Shown here piece by piece: positions 6,760 through 9,394 of a stretch of DNA of 9,394 nucleotides. The notes beneath the pieces were generated by a model that saw nothing but the letters and a program-made list of their open reading frames with translations, did no database searches and was not told the origin of the DNA. The stretch comes from Anaerolineales bacterium (GTDB lineage: Bacteria > Chloroflexota > Anaerolineae > Promineifilales > Promineifilaceae). The DNA is taken from contig JAGQGA010000168.1 in assembly GCA_020432595.1 (NCBI GenBank), positions 1 through 9,394 of the forward strand, in the 5' to 3' direction. Numbering within the stretch: the first letter of the stretch is position 1; each line of letters starts with the position of its first letter. The position numbers and the translations under genes are program-made.

Positions 6760-6801
6760 TGGAGATTGGAGATTGTGAAGGTTCACAATCTCCAATCTCT
6801 A
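6760..6801. repeat. Near-perfect intergenic stem-loop of GGAGATT words
   Basis: Arms 6760-6779 and 6782-6801 pair over 20 nt with one G·T position (a G·U wobble in RNA) and a 2-nt spacer. The arms consist of GGAGATTGGAGATT followed by GTGAA. A further unpaired unit (AATCTCCAATC) follows. It begins right after the TAA of the first FHA gene and ends 27 nt before the next start. There is no T-tract. It could fold in the mRNA between the two FHA cistrons and modulate stability or coupling. Confidence 0.85.
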
Positions 6802-6828
6802 ATCTCCAATCGCCCAAAGGAAAACCCC

Positions 6829-8802
6829 ATGACCCCAACCACTCCCCTCACTCTCCACTGGCGCGACCCGCAAACGGGGGAAAGCCAGGTGCAAACGGCC
6901 GTTTATCCCCTTACCATCGGCCGCAGCCCCGACAACACAATCCAGCTCAACAGCAGCTTTGTCTCCAGCCACCACCTGCGAATTGAAGACAACGACAGGC
7001 AAGCGTGGCTGCGTGATTTAGGCAGCCGTAATGGAACCAAGCTCAATGGCAAGCTGGTGGGGAAAACGGCCGTTTTGCTCACCACCCCCAGCCACATCGA
7101 AATCGGCCCCTACTCCCTCCACCTCACCCAGCCACCGGGCGACGGGCGCACCGCCACCCTCACCAACCTGCTCGACCCCGCTACCCTGGCCGCCATTCGC
7201 CAAAGCTATCAGCAACCCGCCCCCGCCCTCGCCTTCAGCAGTGCCAGCGATGCGTTGGAAGCCACCAGCAACCATGAACCAACCCCCTTGCCCCCCATCT
7301 TCCAGCAGCGCGTCGTGCCGCTGGCCGCGCTTAACCAGCCCTATGAAAGCAAAACTTACCTCAGCGTGGGGGGCGGGCTGGGCAGCTTCGCCTGGATCAA
7401 CCATCTGGTGGTGTATGGCGCCGACCCGTCCGACATTTTGACCATCGGCTTTGAACCCAAGCCCTACGGCCGCTATCAGCGCCTGTGCCGCAATTCGCAA
7501 ATTCCCGACCATGAACGACTGCGCTCCAACTCCGACTCTTGCCCCGACAATTTGTGGGGGTGGCCGGGGTATGGGGTGCGGGAAATATGGGGGGCGGTGA
7601 AAAACGGCCGTTTTTCCCACGCCGCCACCATCGGCTGGCAGCTATTCAACGAACCCTACATCCAAACCTACACCCCTGTCGCCGGCCACGTCTTTGCCGC
7701 CATTGACCGCGAAGCCGAGCGCATTGGCTGGGGGCAGCTGTGGCGGCACGGGCGCGTCCGCGCCATTCGCCAAACCGACGACGGCCGTTATTTGGTCGCC
7801 TACACCCATTTGCGCGACGGGCAGCCCGACCAGCACCGCCTGGTTGTTTGCCGCTATCTCCACCTGGCCGTCGGCTACCCCGGTGTCCGCTTTTTGCCCG
7901 ATTTGCAAGCCTACCGCGCCCAAAGCGGCGATTTCCGGCGCGTGGTCAACGCCTATGAAGCCCACGACCACGTTTATGACGCGCTGGCGCAGCAGGGCGG
8001 TACGGTACTCATTCGCGGGCGCGGCATTGTCGCCTCGCGCATCATCCAGCGGCTGCACGAGCTTCGCGCCCAGCACGGCAGCCCCATCGCCATTTTGCAC
8101 CTGATGCGCCAGCCGCTGGCCGAGGGGCAGCAATTTGACCACGCCCAGCGCGAGGTGAGCAACCATTGGGAGTTCCAGCCATTTAACTGGCCGAAAGCGG
8201 CCTGGGGGGGCGACCTGCGGCAGCAGTTGGAGCAGGCTAGCGACGAAGAGCGCAAAGAGCTGCTGGCCTGCTGGGGCGGCACGACCACCGCCGACCGGCA
8301 CGATTGGCGCAGGATGGTTGACGACGGGCTGCGCGAGGGGTGGTATGAGATCCGTTTTGGGGCGGTGCAGGGGGTGGAGGCAGCAGAGAACGGCCGTTTA
8401 TCCCTCACCCTCCAGCGCGACACCACCCTCACCCACCAAACCAGCCTCGAAGCCGACTTCATCATAGATGCCACCGGGCTGGAGGCGGGATTAGAAAGCA
8501 ACGGGCTGCTGCGCGATTTGGTCAACCAATATGACCTGCCGCGCAACGCCAGAGGAGGGTTACAAGTATCGAATGCGTTTGAAGTGGAGGCGCTGCGCCA
8601 CGGCGAGGGGCGGGTTTATGCCAGCGGCATTGTGACGCTGGGCGGGCCGTTTGCCGCCGTAGACAGCTTTTTGGGGCTGCAATTCGCCGCGCTTCGTTCG
8701 GTAGACCAGTTAACGGCCGTTCGTGCCACCGGCCTGCGCCGCCTCGACGGGCTGCGCTCGCTCAACCAGTGGACACGGTGGGCCATTGGAGCAAAACCAT
8801 GA
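6829..8802 (+). CDS. FHA domain fused to an FAD/NAD(P)-binding oxidoreductase-like protein
   Basis: The 657-residue product has two parts. Residues 8-100 are an FHA domain (IGR 30-32, SSHH 46-49, SRNGT 66-70, NGK 73-75). After a Pro/Ala-rich linker, a flavoprotein-like region starts near 176. It has a Gly-rich nucleotide loop VGGGLGSF (180-187) with an acidic Glu at 209 ending the second strand. A second Gly-rich loop IRGRGIVAS lies at 395-403. A late-strand motif DFIIDATG is at 543-550, and a C-terminal segment (about 597-622, with GGPFAAVDSFLG) resembles the FAD-closing end of monooxygenase-like flavoproteins. The chemistry and substrate are unknown; an N-hydroxylase or Baeyer-Villiger-type fold is only a resemblance. 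Start 6829 is preferred over the in-frame ATG at 6766, because AAAGGA sits 7 nt upstream and the earlier start would translate the stem-loop. The stop overlaps the next start as ATGA. Five ACGGCCGT copies lie inside: four at 6894, 7065, 7603 and 8389, one at 7781; a sixth is at 8712. Confidence 0.82.
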   Translation: MTPTTPLTLHWRDPQTGESQVQTAVYPLTIGRSPDNTIQLNSSFVSSHHLRIEDNDRQAWLRDLGSRNGTKLNGKLVGKTAVLLTTPSHIEIGPYSLHLTQPPGDGRTATLTNLLDPATLAAIRQSYQQPAPALAFSSASDALEATSNHEPTPLPPIFQQRVVPLAALNQPYESKTYLSVGGGLGSFAWINHLVVYGADPSDILTIGFEPKPYGRYQRLCRNSQIPDHERLRSNSDSCPDNLWGWPGYGVREIWGAVKNGRFSHAATIGWQLFNEPYIQTYTPVAGHVFAAIDREAERIGWGQLWRHGRVRAIRQTDDGRYLVAYTHLRDGQPDQHRLVVCRYLHLAVGYPGVRFLPDLQAYRAQSGDFRRVVNAYEAHDHVYDALAQQGGTVLIRGRGIVASRIIQRLHELRAQHGSPIAILHLMRQPLAEGQQFDHAQREVSNHWEFQPFNWPKAAWGGDLRQQLEQASDEERKELLACWGGTTTADRHDWRRMVDDGLREGWYEIRFGAVQGVEAAENGRLSLTLQRDTTLTHQTSLEADFIIDATGLEAGLESNGLLRDLVNQYDLPRNARGGLQVSNAFEVEALRHGEGRVYASGIVTLGGPFAAVDSFLGLQFAALRSVDQLTAVRATGLRRLDGLRSLNQWTRWAIGAKP

Positions 8803-9203
8803 CACCAACTTTGTTCGGACGCTGGCAAAGCCGCTTTTTCCTGCTCGGCACCGTCGGCAGCCTCACCACCCTGCTTTTTGCCGTTTTATTCCGTTCCCTC
8901 ATTCCTTTTATCTTGCTGGCGGTGGTGATGTTGCTCGGTTTGGGCTGGGATGTGGTGTATGACCGACTGCAAAAACGACGCTGGGATCGGGATTGGCCGC
9001 CGACGCTGCAACTGGCGGCGGGCGTGGCCGAAGGGTTGGCACTGGCCGGGCTACTCTATGGAGCGCGGCTGCTGCCAGCCCCACCACCCACCCAATTTAT
9101 CTTGCATTATACGGCCGTTTGGCTCACCACCTTCCTCGCCAGCCAAAGCCTTATGCGGCTCCTCTTCCCCCGCTGGCGCTATCACGGCGGACAGTGGATT
9201 TGA
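8799..9203 (+). CDS. Small integral membrane protein, four predicted helices
   Basis: This 134-residue protein of unknown function has four hydrophobic segments, at about 13-31, 33-50, 68-92 and 99-117. They are separated by a basic cytoplasmic-type loop (DRLQKRRWDRDWPP, 54-68), and the C-terminus is aromatic and basic (FPRWRYHGGQWI). I recognise no named family. The start at 8799 overlaps the flavoprotein stop as ATGA, indicating translational coupling. An in-frame ATG 30 nt earlier lies inside that gene and is less likely. By context it could anchor or partner the FHA-flavoprotein at the membrane, but this is inference. One palindrome copy (9111-9118) encodes Thr-Ala-Val in the last helix. 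Confidence 0.85.
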   Translation: MTPTLFGRWQSRFFLLGTVGSLTTLLFAVLFRSLIPFILLAVVMLLGLGWDVVYDRLQKRRWDRDWPPTLQLAAGVAEGLALAGLLYGARLLPAPPPTQFILHYTAVWLTTFLASQSLMRLLFPRWRYHGGQWI

Positions 9204-9204
9204 A

Positions 9205-9279
9205 TCGGTTATCAGTAATCGGTAATCGGTAATCGGTCTGGACTCTACTGATTACTGAACACTGATTACCGATTACCGA
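9205..9279. repeat. TAATCGG-word inverted repeat
   Basis: Arms 9205-9237 and 9247-9279 are 33 nt each, match at 26 of 33 positions and are separated by 9 nt. The left arm contains three consecutive TAATCGG-type heptads (about 9217-9237); the right arm carries the complementary CGATTAC/TGATTAC words. Most mismatches are G·T and would be wobble pairs in plus-strand RNA. It lies between the membrane-protein stop and the kinase start, with no T-tract. Confidence 0.8.
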
Positions 9280-9292
9280 AAAGAGTAAACTC

Positions 9293-9394
9293 ATGGAAAC
9301 TTTTGACAAAATTGACCGCTACATCATCATCAGCAAGCTGGGGCAAGGGGGGATGTCTACGGTGTACCGCGCCATTGACCCCGACACCCAAAGC
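9293..9394 (+). CDS. PknB-like Ser/Thr protein kinase (N-terminal fragment)
   Basis: Only the first 34 residues are in the window. They start METFDKIDRY and contain the kinase glycine-rich ATP loop LGQGGMSTVYRA (16-27), the hallmark of bacterial Hanks-type Ser/Thr kinases. The frame stays open to the window edge. The catalytic lysine, catalytic loop and any sensor domain lie beyond it. The ribosome binding site is weak (AAAGAG about 8-13 nt upstream). The gene sits in line with two FHA genes, whose products bind phosphothreonine, so it is the likely writer for those readers. Confidence 0.9.
   Translation, partial: METFDKIDRYIIISKLGQGGMSTVYRAIDPDTQS

Larger units (their letters stand above)
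1865..9118. repeat. Dispersed palindrome family AACGGCCGTT (HIP1-like)
   Basis: Full AACGGCCGTT starts at 1865, 2229, 3060, 4110, 4294, 4435, 4495, 4938, 6571, 6894, 7065, 7603, 8389 and 8712. The ACGGCCGT core alone also starts at 5932, 7781 and 9111. That is 17 octamers where about 0.14 would be expected from equal base frequencies. Sixteen lie in genes, read as Thr-Ala-Val (11) or Asn/Asp-Gly-Arg (5), and one is in a promoter spacer. Some copies extend into longer A/T-flanked palindromes, as at 7600-7615. No copies lie in 1-1864. Confidence 0.9.

Noticed and set aside
7018..8301. Two minus-strand ORFs of about 200 codons
   Set aside because: They are antisense shadows within the FHA-flavoprotein gene, Gly/Val/Ala-rich, without domains or start signals.

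Overview
The window looks like a chromosomal segment of a free-living Gram-negative-type or Chloroflexota-like bacterium. It combines a CUT1 sugar ABC transporter, LacI control, FHA-domain proteins and a Ser/Thr kinase. It also carries a dispersed palindrome, AACGGCCGTT, and intergenic dyads built from 6-7 bp words. The Chloroflexota (Anaerolineae/Ardenticatenia-type) suggestion is an inference from gene style and the repeats, not proven. There are no rRNA, tRNA, CRISPR or transposase genes.

Layout: positions 1-5996 are coded on the minus strand and 6355-9394 on the plus strand, with a 358-bp divergent gap between them. Read in the minus direction, the left block runs GNAT acetyltransferase, Ldh2-family dehydrogenase (ATGA-coupled), a stem-loop repeat, a LacI regulator with its own promoter and operator, then a second promoter/operator. 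That second promoter drives a MalF-like permease, a MalG-like permease, a probable 36-codon leader ORF and a lipoprotein sugar-binding protein that runs off the left edge. The two promoters have the same design: TTGACA, a 17-bp spacer, a -10 box, then the palindrome CGTGAACGTTCACG 2-4 bp further on. The LacI protein therefore most likely represses both itself and the transporter. No ATPase gene is present, so a shared MsmX/UgpC-type ATPase encoded elsewhere probably powers the importer.

The right block is a compact phospho-signalling cluster. It holds a small FHA protein with a C-terminal four-cysteine motif, a 657-residue protein fusing an FHA domain to a flavin/nucleotide-binding oxidoreductase-like region, a four-helix membrane protein coupled to it by an ATGA overlap, and the start of a PknB-like Ser/Thr kinase. 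The FHA-flavoprotein fusion beside a kinase is the most novel gene-level feature, suggesting a redox enzyme recruited or gated by phosphothreonine.

Two non-gene patterns stand out. The octamer ACGGCCGT occurs 17 times (14 as the full decamer AACGGCCGTT), both inside genes and once inside a promoter spacer, which recalls cyanobacterial HIP1. In addition, four intergenic gaps hold large dyads made of iterated short words (GGAGATT, CACAGAG, TAATCGG).
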